DNA from: an uncultured Clostridia bacterium
GTDB lineage: Bacteria > Bacillota > Clostridia > UBA1381
Direction: 5' to 3'
NCBI GenBank assembly: GCA_947626135.1
Contig: CANQQZ010000020.1
Span: 1 to 37,187 of the forward strand
DNA length: 37,187 bases
This document shows, piece by piece, positions 24,647 to 33,308 of this stretch (within the stretch, counting starts at the first letter, position 1; every line of letters starts with the position of its first letter). The translations under genes were made by a program, and so were the position numbers. Below the pieces are notes generated by a model, which saw only the letters and a program-made list of their open reading frames with translations, had not been told where the DNA came from and ran no database searches.

Positions 24647-25773
24647 AAATCCGCCTCCCCCGCGCGCTCAGTAAACGCCTCGATTACCTTTATCTGCTCA
24701 TCATTCATTTTTTTTCCGTTCTGCCGCTCATAAAGCTCTTCAAAAAGCTCCGCGGGAGTCTGCCGCTTATCCGGCGCGCCGACAGCCGCCGCTCCGGCGC
24801 GCCGGCGCCTGTTGTCATAATCCAGCCGCAAAATATTTTTATAAACCGTCCTGAGCTTTTCGAGCGCATAAGGAATTTCCTCCTCATCCGTCAGCGTAAC
24901 GCGTATGTAATCCTCTCTGTTCGTTCCCCCGTAATATTTTAAATCCGTAATTTCCGCGTATGCGCCGCGTATTTCGCGCACATCACGCAAAGGAACCAGC
25001 CTCAGCTGCGACAGTCTCAGCGTCCCCTTTTCAAGCAGCTCGACCACCTGCACAGCTTTAGTGTCCCCGCTTTCCGAAAAGGAATATTTGAGCGGCGTTC
25101 CGCTGTAGCGTATATATTCGCTTTTTATTTTTTGCGGACGGTGTATATGCCCGAGAGCGGCATAATCGAATTTTTCAAAAATATCGGCTGAAATGTTTTC
25201 TGTCCCCCCGACGATATGCTCTTCGGACTCTGCCGTGCTCGCTCCCGTTACGAACTGATGCGCCGCTATAATATTCCGTTTCGACGCGTCTGCTTTAATT
25301 TCATCCACGGCAGCGCGCACAGCATCGTCATAAGAATCTATCTCGGCATCAAAAAATCTCCGCGCCGAAGCGGGCTTAATAAACGGCAGAAGATAAACTC
25401 TCACCTCTCCGTATTCGTCATTCAGAATTATCGGCTCGACATGCCCGCTGTAAACAGGGGACATAAAAATCTTATTTTCAGCCATGATACGGGATCCGTA
25501 AGCGATACGCTCGGGGCTGTCATGATTGCCGTAGATTACAAACACATACAATCCGAGTCTGCTTAGTCCCGTCAGAAAATCATCAAAAACAGCCACGGCT
25601 TCCGCCGACGGTGATGAGCGGTCGTAAATGTCGCCCGCTATTATAATGCCGTCAGGCTTTTCTCTTTCGCATAAGCTGAGTATCTGCTCCAGAATATACC
25701 GCTGGTCCTCCAGCACCGACGTCTCGTAAAGCCGAAGTCCTATGTGCAAATCGGAAATATGAAATAACTTCAT
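24643..25773 (-). CDS. sbcD: SbcD, nuclease subunit of SbcCD
   Basis: 376 residues, a Mre11-type calcineurin-like phosphoesterase. The metal-binding motifs are in order: SDLHIG (about 7-12), IIAGDIYDRSSPS (about 45), VIYGNHDSPERIAYGS (about 80), AAHQF (about 170) and LGHIHRPQ (about 208). It provides the exo- and endonuclease activity of SbcCD. The ATG is 2 bases after the patatin gene stop, and its ribosome site (GGAGGA) lies within the end of that gene. Confidence 0.96.
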   Translation of the reverse strand: MKLFHISDLHIGLRLYETSVLEDQRYILEQILSLCEREKPDGIIIAGDIYDRSSPSAEAVAVFDDFLTGLSRLGLYVFVIYGNHDSPERIAYGSRIMAENKIFMSPVYSGHVEPIILNDEYGEVRVYLLPFIKPASARRFFDAEIDSYDDAVRAAVDEIKADASKRNIIAAHQFVTGASTAESEEHIVGGTENISADIFEKFDYAALGHIHRPQKIKSEYIRYSGTPLKYSFSESGDTKAVQVVELLEKGTLRLSQLRLVPLRDVREIRGAYAEITDLKYYGGTNREDYIRVTLTDEEEIPYALEKLRTVYKNILRLDYDNRRRRAGAAAVGAPDKRQTPAELFEELYERQNGKKMNDEQIKVIEAFTERAGEADL

Positions 25774-25775
25774 TC

Positions 25776-26633
25776 TCAGTCCTCCGACAAATATCTTTTC
25801 AGCTCGCTCATCCTATTTTGAGCGCATTCTATGCCGTGGCGGTAAATTGCGCCGAGCTTTTGCGGATTGGTTTCCGTTCTGGAAATCCCGCGCATAACCT
25901 CCGGCGTTATTATGAATATCTCGCCGCGGCGCTCAAGCTCAAAAATATGCTCTCTCGTCTCGTTATAATTATTGTTGCGGTTCATGAGCGCCCGCGCGAA
26001 ATTGGGATATTTCCTGTACAGATAAGCGGATAATTTTATTGTAAAGTCCGGCTTGCCCTTCCGGTAATCTCTCTCCTGCGTAAGCACGGCTATAATCCTA
26101 TCGCATCCCATGTTTATCAGATAGTCCACCGGCACGGAATCCGTTATTCCGCCGTCCATGTAAAGCCTTCCGCCCATATTTACCGGCTGAAACATTATCG
26201 GCAGCGCGCATGTTGCCACAAGTGCGGTCCACTTTGTATCCTCTCCGTCAAGGGTGATATACTCCGTCCTGCCCGTTTCTATATTCGTAACGGATGCGAC
26301 GGAGGTTATTCCGCCGTTCTTAAAGGTATCATAATCAAACGGTACCAATTTGTTTGGTATCGTATCAAAAACATACGGAATGTTATACATGCTCCGAACG
26401 TTCTTTTTAAACATATATTTTATCCCCATATATTCCGGCGACGAATAATATTTCTTAAGAATTTCCTCGCAGCGGTCGGGCTGCCACGACGAATAAGACA
26501 CTCCGTTTGCTATTCCGGCGCTGCTTCCGGCCGCGATATCGGCTTTTATGTTGTTGTTTATAAGCGCGTTCATAACTCCGCAGGTAAAATACGTGCGGCT
26601 CGCGCCGCCCTCAAACGCTATTCCCAGCTTCAT
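25776..26633 (-). CDS. Patatin-like phospholipase / esterase
   Basis: 285 residues. The catalytic dyad is visible: GSSAG (36-40, Ser38) and DGG (Asp160). The oxyanion hole is FEGGASR near the start instead of the usual GGGxRG. No signal peptide. Bacterial patatins of this size (YjjU/RssA-like) hydrolyse acyl esters of lipids; the natural substrate is unknown. It is the first gene of an operon with sbcD and sbcC and has a perfect-consensus promoter. A link between a lipase and the DNA nuclease is not evident and may be only positional. Confidence 0.9.
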   Translation of the reverse strand: MKLGIAFEGGASRTYFTCGVMNALINNNIKADIAAGSSAGIANGVSYSSWQPDRCEEILKKYYSSPEYMGIKYMFKKNVRSMYNIPYVFDTIPNKLVPFDYDTFKNGGITSVASVTNIETGRTEYITLDGEDTKWTALVATCALPIMFQPVNMGGRLYMDGGITDSVPVDYLINMGCDRIIAVLTQERDYRKGKPDFTIKLSAYLYRKYPNFARALMNRNNNYNETREHIFELERRGEIFIITPEVMRGISRTETNPQKLGAIYRHGIECAQNRMSELKRYLSED

Positions 26634-26658
26634 TTTTATCCCTCTTTTCCTAAAATAG

Positions 26659-26687
26659 ATTATACATCAGCTCGGCGTTCTTGTCAA
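26659..26687 (-). promoter_or_regulatory. Promoter of the patatin-sbcD-sbcC operon
   Basis: On the minus strand a perfect TTGACA (26682-26687), 17-bp spacer, TATAAT (26659-26664). Confidence 0.88.
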
Positions 26688-26748
26688 ATCGAAATAGCCG
26701 CAAAACAATATTCCGGCATATCGCAAAGGCGTATGATACCGAAAAAAT

Positions 26749-26777
26749 TTGACTTTGCCGCGCGCGTATAGTATAAT
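26749..26777 (+). promoter_or_regulatory. Promoter of the lipoprotein gene
   Basis: TTGACT (26749-26754), 17-bp spacer, TATAAT (26772-26777). Confidence 0.82.
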
Positions 26778-26820
26778 TGAAATAATCGTTACACGATTTT
26801 AACGTAAAGGAGGATTTACG

Positions 26821-27318
26821 GTGAGAAATAGATTTTTTTTGATAACTGCGGCTCTGTTATGCGCTCTTACGCTTGTATCGTGCGGCGGACAGGATAAGAC
26901 AGCCGGAATGCCGGACCGAACAGACGCGTTTATCGCGGCGTTTAACGAATGTGCATCCGATACGGATTATCGGCTGGGCGAGGCGGCGGACGCGGAGGAC
27001 GGCACAAAAACAATCGCGACAAAAAATGAGAATTCAAGCGTTTTCTGCACGGAGGATAACGGCATTTTGAAAAAAATAGACGTTGAGGGCTCCGGATTAT
27101 TTCAGCCCGGGCTCGGCTCCTTTGATTACATGGTTTTCGCGGTCATAGCGTGCGACCCGAGCTTCGATTACAAGGGCGCGGGCGATATGGTGGCAAGCAT
27201 GTACTATGAGGCGTATACAGGCGGCGAGCCTGTCGAGGGCTCATATAACGGCGTAAAATATTCCTTTTTAAAGGACGCGTATTACTGTATGCTGACTATC
27301 GAACCGACATTGGAATAA
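26821..27318 (+). CDS. Putative lipoprotein of unknown function
   Basis: 165 residues from GTG 26821, with AAAGGAGG 8 nt upstream. A type II signal peptide ends in the lipobox LVSC with the lipidated Cys at 21, so the protein should sit on the outer face of the membrane. The mature part is acidic (ASDTDYRLGEAADAEDG) with no motif I recognise. It has its own promoter and is followed by a separate promoter for the nucleotidyltransferase gene, so it appears to be monocistronic. Confidence 0.8.
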   Translation: MRNRFFLITAALLCALTLVSCGGQDKTAGMPDRTDAFIAAFNECASDTDYRLGEAADAEDGTKTIATKNENSSVFCTEDNGILKKIDVEGSGLFQPGLGSFDYMVFAVIACDPSFDYKGAGDMVASMYYEAYTGGEPVEGSYNGVKYSFLKDAYYCMLTIEPTLE

Positions 27319-27322
27319 ACGA

Positions 27323-27351
27323 TTGACAAAACGCCGTCCGAAGCGTATAAT
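27323..27351 (+). promoter_or_regulatory. Promoter of the nucleotidyltransferase gene
   Basis: Perfect consensus TTGACA (27323-27328), 17-bp spacer, TATAAT (27346-27351), starting 5 bp after the lipoprotein stop codon. Confidence 0.88.
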
Positions 27352-27384
27352 TAAAGCATAATATAGAATTTGGAGGGCTTTGTT

Positions 27385-28275
27385 ATGAACACGACTCTTG
27401 CAATAATGGCCGCGGGAATCGGCTCTCGTTTCGGCGGCGGAATAAAGCAGCTTGAGCCTGTCGGTCCGAACGGGGAAATTATTATGGATTATTCCGTGCA
27501 TGACGCGCTCGAAGCAGGCTTTGACAAAATCGTTTTTATCATACGTCATGATTTGGAGAGGGATTTCAGGGATGTAATCGGTAATCGGATAGAGAAGGTT
27601 TGCAATGTCGAATACGCGTTCCAGGAGCTTGATTTGCTTCCCGAGGGCTTTGATAATTCGCGCGGCAGAACAAAGCCGTGGGGCACGGGTCAGGCGATAA
27701 TCGCGTGTAAGGACGTGATCCACGAGCCGTTCGCGATAATAAACGCCGACGATTATTACGGCAGGGAAGCGTTTGGGAAGGTTCACGATTTCCTGATAAA
27801 CACCGAGCCGAAAAAATACTGCGGCGCGGGCTTTATCCTGAAAAACACCTTAAGCGAAAACGGCGGCGTAACGCGCGGCATATGCAAGGTTGACGCGGAC
27901 ATGAGGCTTACGGATATAGTGGAAACCAAGGATATAGTCCGAACCGGCAGCGGCATTGTTTCGGCAGCCGGTCCCGTTGACGCAAACGCTTACGTGTCAA
28001 TGAATATGTGGGGCGTGACGCCCGAATATATCGGCATTCTCGAACGCGGCTTCAAGGAATTTCTTTCGCGTATCGGGCCCGATGATGTAAAATCTGAATT
28101 CCTCATTCCGATTTACATGGATGAACTGATAAAATCCGGCGAAATCAGCGTCACGATGCTCGAAACTACCGACAAATGGTTCGGCGTAACGTACAAAGAG
28201 GATAAGGAATCTGTTGTAAATTCGTTCAGGGAATTGTATGCCAGAGGTATTTATACCGATAAGCTGTACGAATAA
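27385..28275 (+). CDS. Sugar-phosphate nucleotidyltransferase-like protein
   Basis: 296 residues from ATG 27385 (GGAGG 8 nt upstream; an in-frame TTG at 27370 overlaps the ribosome site and is rejected). The N-terminal LAIMAAGIGSRFGGGIKQLEPV is the nucleotide-binding loop of the NTP_transferase fold, with GTGQAI and the metal-site INADDYYG downstream. No hexapeptide (LbH) acetyltransferase tail is present. It should transfer a nucleotide to a sugar phosphate for polysaccharide or wall synthesis; the sugar is not known. Loop details differ from RmlA and GalU, so I do not assign a name. Confidence 0.85.
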   Translation: MNTTLAIMAAGIGSRFGGGIKQLEPVGPNGEIIMDYSVHDALEAGFDKIVFIIRHDLERDFRDVIGNRIEKVCNVEYAFQELDLLPEGFDNSRGRTKPWGTGQAIIACKDVIHEPFAIINADDYYGREAFGKVHDFLINTEPKKYCGAGFILKNTLSENGGVTRGICKVDADMRLTDIVETKDIVRTGSGIVSAAGPVDANAYVSMNMWGVTPEYIGILERGFKEFLSRIGPDDVKSEFLIPIYMDELIKSGEISVTMLETTDKWFGVTYKEDKESVVNSFRELYARGIYTDKLYE

Positions 28276-28298
28276 TAAAAATGAATAATATTTCATTT

Positions 28299-28333
28299 AA
28301 AACCATACAAAGGCGTATGCTTTGTATGGTTTT
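28299..28333. terminator. Terminator after the nucleotidyltransferase gene
   Basis: A 14-bp perfect stem (28299-28312 with 28320-28333) has AAAA/TTTT ends and a 7-nt loop; it can act in both directions. Confidence 0.9.
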
Positions 28334-28397
28334 ACCTTTTATTACCGTTGTTACATGGGTAAATGTACCAAAATTTCACAAAAATCGTAAAATTTTA

Positions 28398-28426
28398 TTG
28401 CATTTTGTCATGTTTAATAGTATACT
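28398..28426 (+). promoter_or_regulatory. Promoter of the symporter gene
   Basis: TTGCAT (28398-28403), 17-bp spacer, TATACT (28421-28426). The leader is about 45 nt, with no glycine riboswitch, which is found before some relatives. Confidence 0.7.
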
Positions 28427-28477
28427 TTAACAGATTAAAGTTATAAATAATCAAAAAAGAAAAGGGGTTATAGGAAA

Positions 28478-29977
28478 ATGGAAGGTTTTTTAAGTGTAGT
28501 TGAGAAGGTCAACAGCGCTGTAAACGGCGTGGTATGGGGCTGGCCGGCTCTTATCCTACTCGCCTTTGTGGGCGTTCTTATGACAGTGCTGACCAAATTC
28601 TTCCAGGTTACGCATATCAGACATTGGTTTTCCAATACGATAGGCGCAATCTTCAAGGATAAGCACGTTACAAAGCATACCGACGACAAGTCAATTTCGC
28701 AGTTCCAGAGCCTTTGCACAGCATTGGCGGCGACCGTCGGAACGGGTAATATCGCGGGCGTTGCGTCGGCAATAGTAACCGGAGGTCCCGGCGCTGTATT
28801 ATGGATGTGGGTCATCGCGTTCTTCGGCATGATGACAAACTATTCTGAAAACGTTCTCGGTATTCTTTACAGAATAAAGAACAAGAACGGCGAGTGGAGC
28901 GGAGGCGCCATGTATTATCTCAAAAACGGTCTCGGCTCCAAAAAGGGATGCAAGCAGATCGGCGCTGTTCTGGCGGTGCTGTTCTCATGCTTCTGTCTTC
29001 TGGCGTCGTTCGGTATAGGCAACATGACGCAGGTCAATACGATCGCGACAAATATGCAGTCGGCGTTCAGCATCCCGAAAATTATAACGGGTATCGCCGT
29101 AATGATCCTTGCCGGACTTGTCATCGTCGGCGGACTTAAGAGAATAGCGGCGGTTACGGAGAAAATCGTTCCGGTAATGGTTCTGCTGTATCTTGTCGGC
29201 ACGATAATTATCTGCGTATTACATATCAATCAGTTCGGCGCCGTATTCTCGTCAATCTTCAAGAGCGCGTTCGGGCTCCACGCCGTAGGCGGCGCGGTTG
29301 TCGGCACGGGCGTGAAGATGGCTATACAGATGGGTATGAAGCGCGGCGTATTCTCAAACGAAGCGGGTCTGGGTTCATCCGTTATGGTTCATTCCAACTC
29401 CAACGTCCGTGAGCCTATCCGTCAGGGTATGTGGGGAATATTCGAGGTATTCGCCGACACGATCGTTGTCTGCACGCTTACCGCATTCTCCGTTCTCTCA
29501 TCGGGACTTATAAATCTTGAAACCGGCGAGCTTGCCTCGCACGTTGAGGACACCGGTTCGCTTGTCGGACTTGCGTTCGGTCAGACGTTCGGTCAGCTCG
29601 GCACGATGTTTGTCGCCGTGGCGCTGCTGCTGTTCGCGTTCTCGACGGTTCTGGGCTGGAGCCATTACGGTACAAAGGCGTGTGAATACCTGCTCGGAAC
29701 AGGCTCGACAATGCCTTACAGAATAATATTCGTTATCGCGATTTTGGGCGGCGCCGTTATGGGCGAGAACCTCGCGTGGGATTTATCCGATACGTTTAAC
29801 GGTCTTATGATGCTCCCGAACCTTATAGGCGTTCTGGCTCTCTCTCCGCTTGTATATAAATGCACCAAAAATTATGTTGACAGGCATTTCAGGCACAAGG
29901 ATGTAGAACCTATGCTCTCAATGTATCCCGATATACAGAAGGCGCACGCCGAGGATGTAAAGAAGGGCGCAGAATAA
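28478..29977 (+). CDS. Sodium:alanine/glycine symporter (AGCS family)
   Basis: 499 residues with about ten to eleven membrane helices. It takes up alanine or glycine with sodium. Family marks are SQFQSLCTALAATVGTGNIAGVASAIVTGGPGAVLWMW (the conserved substrate/ion region), GEWSGGAMYYLKNGLG, GMKRGVFSNEAGLGSSVMVHS and a C-terminal GWSHYGTKACEYLLG. AAAAGGGG lies about 11 nt before the ATG. It is monocistronic with its own promoter and terminator. Alanine versus glycine preference cannot be told. Confidence 0.95.
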   Translation: MEGFLSVVEKVNSAVNGVVWGWPALILLAFVGVLMTVLTKFFQVTHIRHWFSNTIGAIFKDKHVTKHTDDKSISQFQSLCTALAATVGTGNIAGVASAIVTGGPGAVLWMWVIAFFGMMTNYSENVLGILYRIKNKNGEWSGGAMYYLKNGLGSKKGCKQIGAVLAVLFSCFCLLASFGIGNMTQVNTIATNMQSAFSIPKIITGIAVMILAGLVIVGGLKRIAAVTEKIVPVMVLLYLVGTIIICVLHINQFGAVFSSIFKSAFGLHAVGGAVVGTGVKMAIQMGMKRGVFSNEAGLGSSVMVHSNSNVREPIRQGMWGIFEVFADTIVVCTLTAFSVLSSGLINLETGELASHVEDTGSLVGLAFGQTFGQLGTMFVAVALLLFAFSTVLGWSHYGTKACEYLLGTGSTMPYRIIFVIAILGGAVMGENLAWDLSDTFNGLMMLPNLIGVLALSPLVYKCTKNYVDRHFRHKDVEPMLSMYPDIQKAHAEDVKKGAE

Positions 29978-30012
29978 AAAGCGTATAAAAATCTTTAAAG
30001 CAATAAAAATCT

Positions 30013-30052
30013 AAAGGGATAATCCCGTATTGCGCGGGATTATTCCTTTTTT
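30013..30052 (+). terminator. Terminator of the symporter gene
   Basis: GGATAATCCCG at 30017-30027 pairs with 30035-30046 (one extra base in the right arm) and is followed by a run of six Ts. Confidence 0.9.
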
Positions 30053-30072
30053 CTTATTATGCGCCGCAAAGC

Positions 30073-30103
30073 AAAAGAGCGTATCCTAAGATACGCTCCT
30101 TTT
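30073..30103. terminator. Second, bidirectional terminator
   Basis: A 9-bp perfect stem, GAGCGTATC/GATACGCTC (30077-30085, 30090-30098), has AAAA before and TTTT after. It serves the convergent WYL regulator operon as well. Confidence 0.88.
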
Positions 30104-30146
30104 AATCGTGTCCCACAGTGATTCCCCGGATGCTCGAAAAGCATTT

Positions 30147-31133
30147 TTATTCATACATATCAGCCGCGGCGCGCGCCATTTCCCTGAAGCGTTTAATTAC
30201 GCCGCGCGGCGATACGATAGTCATATCGGCGCCGAAGGCGAATACCCACGCCAAAAACACCGGACTGATTGCAACTGTCACATTTACCTTAAAATGCTCG
30301 TCATCATCCGCGAACATCGTTATGTCCCTGCCGAACCGGTCAATGATAACGCCGGCAAGCGACTTTTTGCATCTGAGTGTAACCGTCTCCTCGCTGCCGT
30401 TAAACATACCGAAAAATTTCTTTGCATACAGCGCCATATCCAGTTCGCGAAACGCCTGACTGCCGTCGCGCGGCAGCGGTACGGTTTCGATATTATTCAT
30501 CTTGTCGACCCTGAAATGCTTGATCTTTTCCTCGCCGCTGTCATACGCAATAAGATAATACATCTCATCGTCCCATGTGAGCGACCACGGACTTACACAA
30601 TACCGACCGCCGTTTTTGCGATAGCTTTTCCGTTTCTCCGCCGTCCAGTCGAAATATCTGAAGCTGACGCGCGAATTTTCCGCTATCGCCGCGCAGATAC
30701 GGTCAACGTTATAGTAAATGCTCTCGTTTGCCGTTTTGATACGGTTTACCACATACACCGTCTGCTGAAGCTGCGCGGCGTCATGAACGCTCGAAAGCGC
30801 CTCAAGCTTTTTTATAAGCTCTCCGCTTTTTTTATGCGTTATGAATCTTGACGATTGAACCGCGTCCACCAGCAATTTCAGCTCCGGCAATTCAAATTCA
30901 CGGCTTGCCAGATAATAACCATAGCTTTTGGATCGTACAGGTATAATATCCATACCGAAATCCTGCAAAAGACGTATATCGCGGTATAATGACTTTCGCT
31001 CCGCCTCGATTCCGTGCTTGCCAAGCTCGTCGATAATACGCGCTATCGTTATCGGATGGTTTTCATCTGTCTGCTCCTCGAAGATTTTTCTCAGATACAA
31101 CAGCTTCAGCTTTTGGTTTTCACTTTTCGCCAT
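30147..31133 (-). CDS. WYL-domain transcriptional regulator (DeoR/YafY-like)
   Basis: 328 residues. The N-terminal winged helix (about 1-65) has ITIARIIDELGKHGIEAERKSLYRDIRLLQDFG; a linker follows, then the WYL domain (about 145-225, with RVSFRYFDW and MYYLIAYD in place of the WYL triplet, and HFRVDKM) and a WCX-like C-terminal extension (about 240-328). WYL proteins bind nucleotide or nucleic-acid ligands and repress or activate nearby genes; the ligand is unknown here. It starts 3 nt after the aldolase stop without a clear ribosome site, so translation is probably coupled. It may control this operon. Confidence 0.88.
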   Translation of the reverse strand: MAKSENQKLKLLYLRKIFEEQTDENHPITIARIIDELGKHGIEAERKSLYRDIRLLQDFGMDIIPVRSKSYGYYLASREFELPELKLLVDAVQSSRFITHKKSGELIKKLEALSSVHDAAQLQQTVYVVNRIKTANESIYYNVDRICAAIAENSRVSFRYFDWTAEKRKSYRKNGGRYCVSPWSLTWDDEMYYLIAYDSGEEKIKHFRVDKMNNIETVPLPRDGSQAFRELDMALYAKKFFGMFNGSEETVTLRCKKSLAGVIIDRFGRDITMFADDDEHFKVNVTVAISPVFLAWVFAFGADMTIVSPRGVIKRFREMARAAADMYE

Positions 31134-31136
31134 GAT

Positions 31137-32432
31137 TTATTTAGCGAGATGGAATGCTTCCTCAATCTCGTCAATTTCCTCATCGTTAATCGCCACGACA
31201 TCGCCGAGCTGTCGGGAAGCTATTATCGCCTTCGCGCTGTATTCGGCAACCTCCAGTCGGTCAAATGCGTTCAGCAGACTGTCACCGGTAACTATAACGC
31301 AATCATTCTTAACAATCGCAATAGGCGTGTTCTCTTTAAATACCTTGGCTGTTTCCGCCTCGTTCGTATAAATTGAGCCGAATTCCAGCTTCGGGATATT
31401 GCGCATCAGAATATAGCTCTCGGGAATAGTACGCGAATCGAGCTCCCTGTCTGAAACGGCAAACGACATTATGCACGGCGGATGCGCGATTACAATAGAG
31501 TTGATATGCGGATGCTGCTTATATATCTCGCGGTGAAGCTCCACGCTCTTTGACGGAATTTTACCCATTTCCCGATAATCCCCGCTTATTTTAACAATAT
31601 TCTCCGGCTCTATGTACTTTCTGTCCTGCGCATGCGGCGTGATAATAAAGGAATTATCATCAAGACGCTGCGAAAATGTTCCCTGCGTGCTGGTGAACAG
31701 CTGCTGATTATACGCGCGCTTTACAAGATTGCACATATCGCGGCGCGCGATTTTTTCTGAGCTGTCATAATGATTTATAACAACCTCGTTCATGTCCGTA
31801 ACCTGCTTAGCCTTGTACCAGTCAATCTGTTCATCGGTAAGCGATACAACCGACGCGCCCATCTGCTTCGCGTCAATTTGCAGGCGGGCGCAGAAATCAA
31901 GCGTCTCAAACGCTTTAAACGCTTCAAACATAGACGTTGAGCCTACCACAACGCCGTGGTTCTCGAGAATGACCGTATTAAAGCCCTTCCTGAACTCGTC
32001 CGCAATCTTTTCACCCAGATCATCGCTGCCCGGCAATCCGTATTTGGCTATGCCGATGTTTCCGCACGAGAATTTCACGTTCGGAATAATATTTGTATCG
32101 GGCAGCTTGCGCACTATACTGAACGCTACCAATGCCGGCGGATGCGCGTGAAGCACAGCCTTTAAATCCGGACGCATCTTGTAAATATGCTGGTGGAACG
32201 GATACTCAGACGAGGGCTTGTGATTTCCGACTATCGTGCCGTCGGGCTTTATACAAACCATGTCGTTCCTTGTCAGGCTGCCCTTGTCCACGCTTCCCGG
32301 CGTGATCCATATATCGCCGTTGTCATCCAGAATAGACAGGTTTCCGCCGGATGTTGTCGTCATTCCGTAGCCGTAAATTCGCTCCATGAACATGACCAGC
32401 TGATCCGCCGGATGTAACATATTCAAATCCAT
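31137..32432 (-). CDS. Tandem class II aldolase/adducin-domain protein
   Basis: 431 residues from ATG 32432 (GGAGAG 6 nt upstream); the frame is open 15 codons further but without a ribosome site. Two class II aldolase domains lie in tandem. The first (about 1-205) has SGGNLSI, SSEYPFH (catalytic Glu), LHAHPPA (two zinc His) and ENHGVVVG (third His). The second (about 215-431) keeps TQGTFSQ and the Glu in SVELHREIY but reads VIAHPP and KNDCVIVTG, so two of three zinc His are lost. Relatives cleave L-fuculose-, L-rhamnulose- or ribulose phosphates. A role in deoxysugar breakdown is plausible, but the substrate is not proven. Cotranscribed with the deacetylase and WYL genes. Confidence 0.85.
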   Translation of the reverse strand: MDLNMLHPADQLVMFMERIYGYGMTTTSGGNLSILDDNGDIWITPGSVDKGSLTRNDMVCIKPDGTIVGNHKPSSEYPFHQHIYKMRPDLKAVLHAHPPALVAFSIVRKLPDTNIIPNVKFSCGNIGIAKYGLPGSDDLGEKIADEFRKGFNTVILENHGVVVGSTSMFEAFKAFETLDFCARLQIDAKQMGASVVSLTDEQIDWYKAKQVTDMNEVVINHYDSSEKIARRDMCNLVKRAYNQQLFTSTQGTFSQRLDDNSFIITPHAQDRKYIEPENIVKISGDYREMGKIPSKSVELHREIYKQHPHINSIVIAHPPCIMSFAVSDRELDSRTIPESYILMRNIPKLEFGSIYTNEAETAKVFKENTPIAIVKNDCVIVTGDSLLNAFDRLEVAEYSAKAIIASRQLGDVVAINDEEIDEIEEAFHLAK

Positions 32433-32451
32433 ATTTATCTCTCCTTTTTTA

Positions 32452-33222
32452 TTAAAATCTGCTTTCAGCGTCGGCAAAAACCGCCTCCGATGTGCGGCTT
32501 GCCTCGCGCGTTATACGATTAAATACTACTGAGCTGCCGCCGGAGTAATAATTCACGCCCGGGCTTGTGGAAAACGATATTTCGCATCCCAGCTCGCTCT
32601 TGACACGGCGATCAAGCTCATCGGTATAATAGCCATACGGCCACGACAGGCTTGTTATGCCTCTGCCTGTAATTTCGGACAGGCGCTCCATATTGCAGCG
32701 TATATCCATCACCACATCTCCCGACCCATCGGAATTATACAGATCTATAAGCGCGTCCCGCGGCATCTGATGGACCATATCCGTATGCGAACCTATTTCA
32801 ATTAAACCGCAGTTCGCCATCTCATGGATCTGCTCCTCGCTCAGATATCCGTAACGGTTTACATACGCCCCGACAACAAACATTGTCGCTTTGGCGCCGG
32901 TGCGCTTTAAAATCGGATATACGTCCGTATACCAGCCGACATAACCGTCGTCAAATGTCAGAAGCAAAATTTTCCGTCCGTCGAGATTGTCCATGCTTTC
33001 ATTTGCAAGCTCGCTCGCTGTAATGGGAATATATCCGCGTTCGGTAAAATATTCAATATCCTCCTCAAGCTGCTCCGGAGATATGCTCCAATCTCCGTGT
33101 CTGCTCTCGTCGCTCGTCACCTCATGATACATAAGCGTGACCACACGGGCGTCCGCCGCGGCTGAAGCGGCTCCGCAAAAAAGCGTAAGCAGCGCAATGC
33201 ATAATGCCGTTAATTTTTTCAT
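32452..33222 (-). CDS. Exported polysaccharide deacetylase (NodB fold)
   Basis: 256 residues from ATG 33222 (GGAG 6 nt upstream); the open frame upstream has no ribosome site. The signal peptide (1-24) ends at SAAADA. The NodB motifs are TFDDGY (Asp91, Asp92), SHTDMVH (His146 and His151; most members space these as HxxxH, here one residue longer) and SWPYGYY. Such enzymes remove acetyl groups from N-acetylglucosamine polymers or xylan; the architecture resembles the short exported PgaB/IcaB-type group. A terminator separates it from the importer genes upstream. Confidence 0.88.
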   Translation of the reverse strand: MKKLTALCIALLTLFCGAASAAADARVVTLMYHEVTSDESRHGDWSISPEQLEEDIEYFTERGYIPITASELANESMDNLDGRKILLLTFDDGYVGWYTDVYPILKRTGAKATMFVVGAYVNRYGYLSEEQIHEMANCGLIEIGSHTDMVHQMPRDALIDLYNSDGSGDVVMDIRCNMERLSEITGRGITSLSWPYGYYTDELDRRVKSELGCEISFSTSPGVNYYSGGSSVVFNRITREASRTSEAVFADAESRF

Positions 33223-33258
33223 TTTACTCCGTCCGATTACAGTCTCAAATACCTTATT

Positions 33259-33292
33259 CAAAAATACGGTAAGACGGAAGCCTTACCGTATT
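33259..33292 (-). terminator. Terminator after the solute-binding protein gene
   Basis: Read on the minus strand, an 11-bp perfect stem (33282-33292 with 33263-33273) is followed by TTTT. It ends the importer operon before the deacetylase gene. Confidence 0.85.
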
Positions 33293-33308
33293 CCTGACAT
33301 AAAATTTA

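Noticed and set aside
14614-26633. Possible defence island from recD2, patatin and SbcCD
   Set aside because: No nucleotide cyclase, TIR, restriction or other partner genes; the helicase and SbcCD are housekeeping repair proteins separated by metabolic genes.
30108-30851. 247-codon plus-strand frame opposite the WYL regulator
   Set aside because: Shadow frame running through the bidirectional terminator region, without ribosome site.
33223-33258. Promoter for the deacetylase-aldolase-WYL operon
   Set aside because: No pair of boxes with acceptable spacing; the genes may depend on readthrough or a weak promoter I cannot define.
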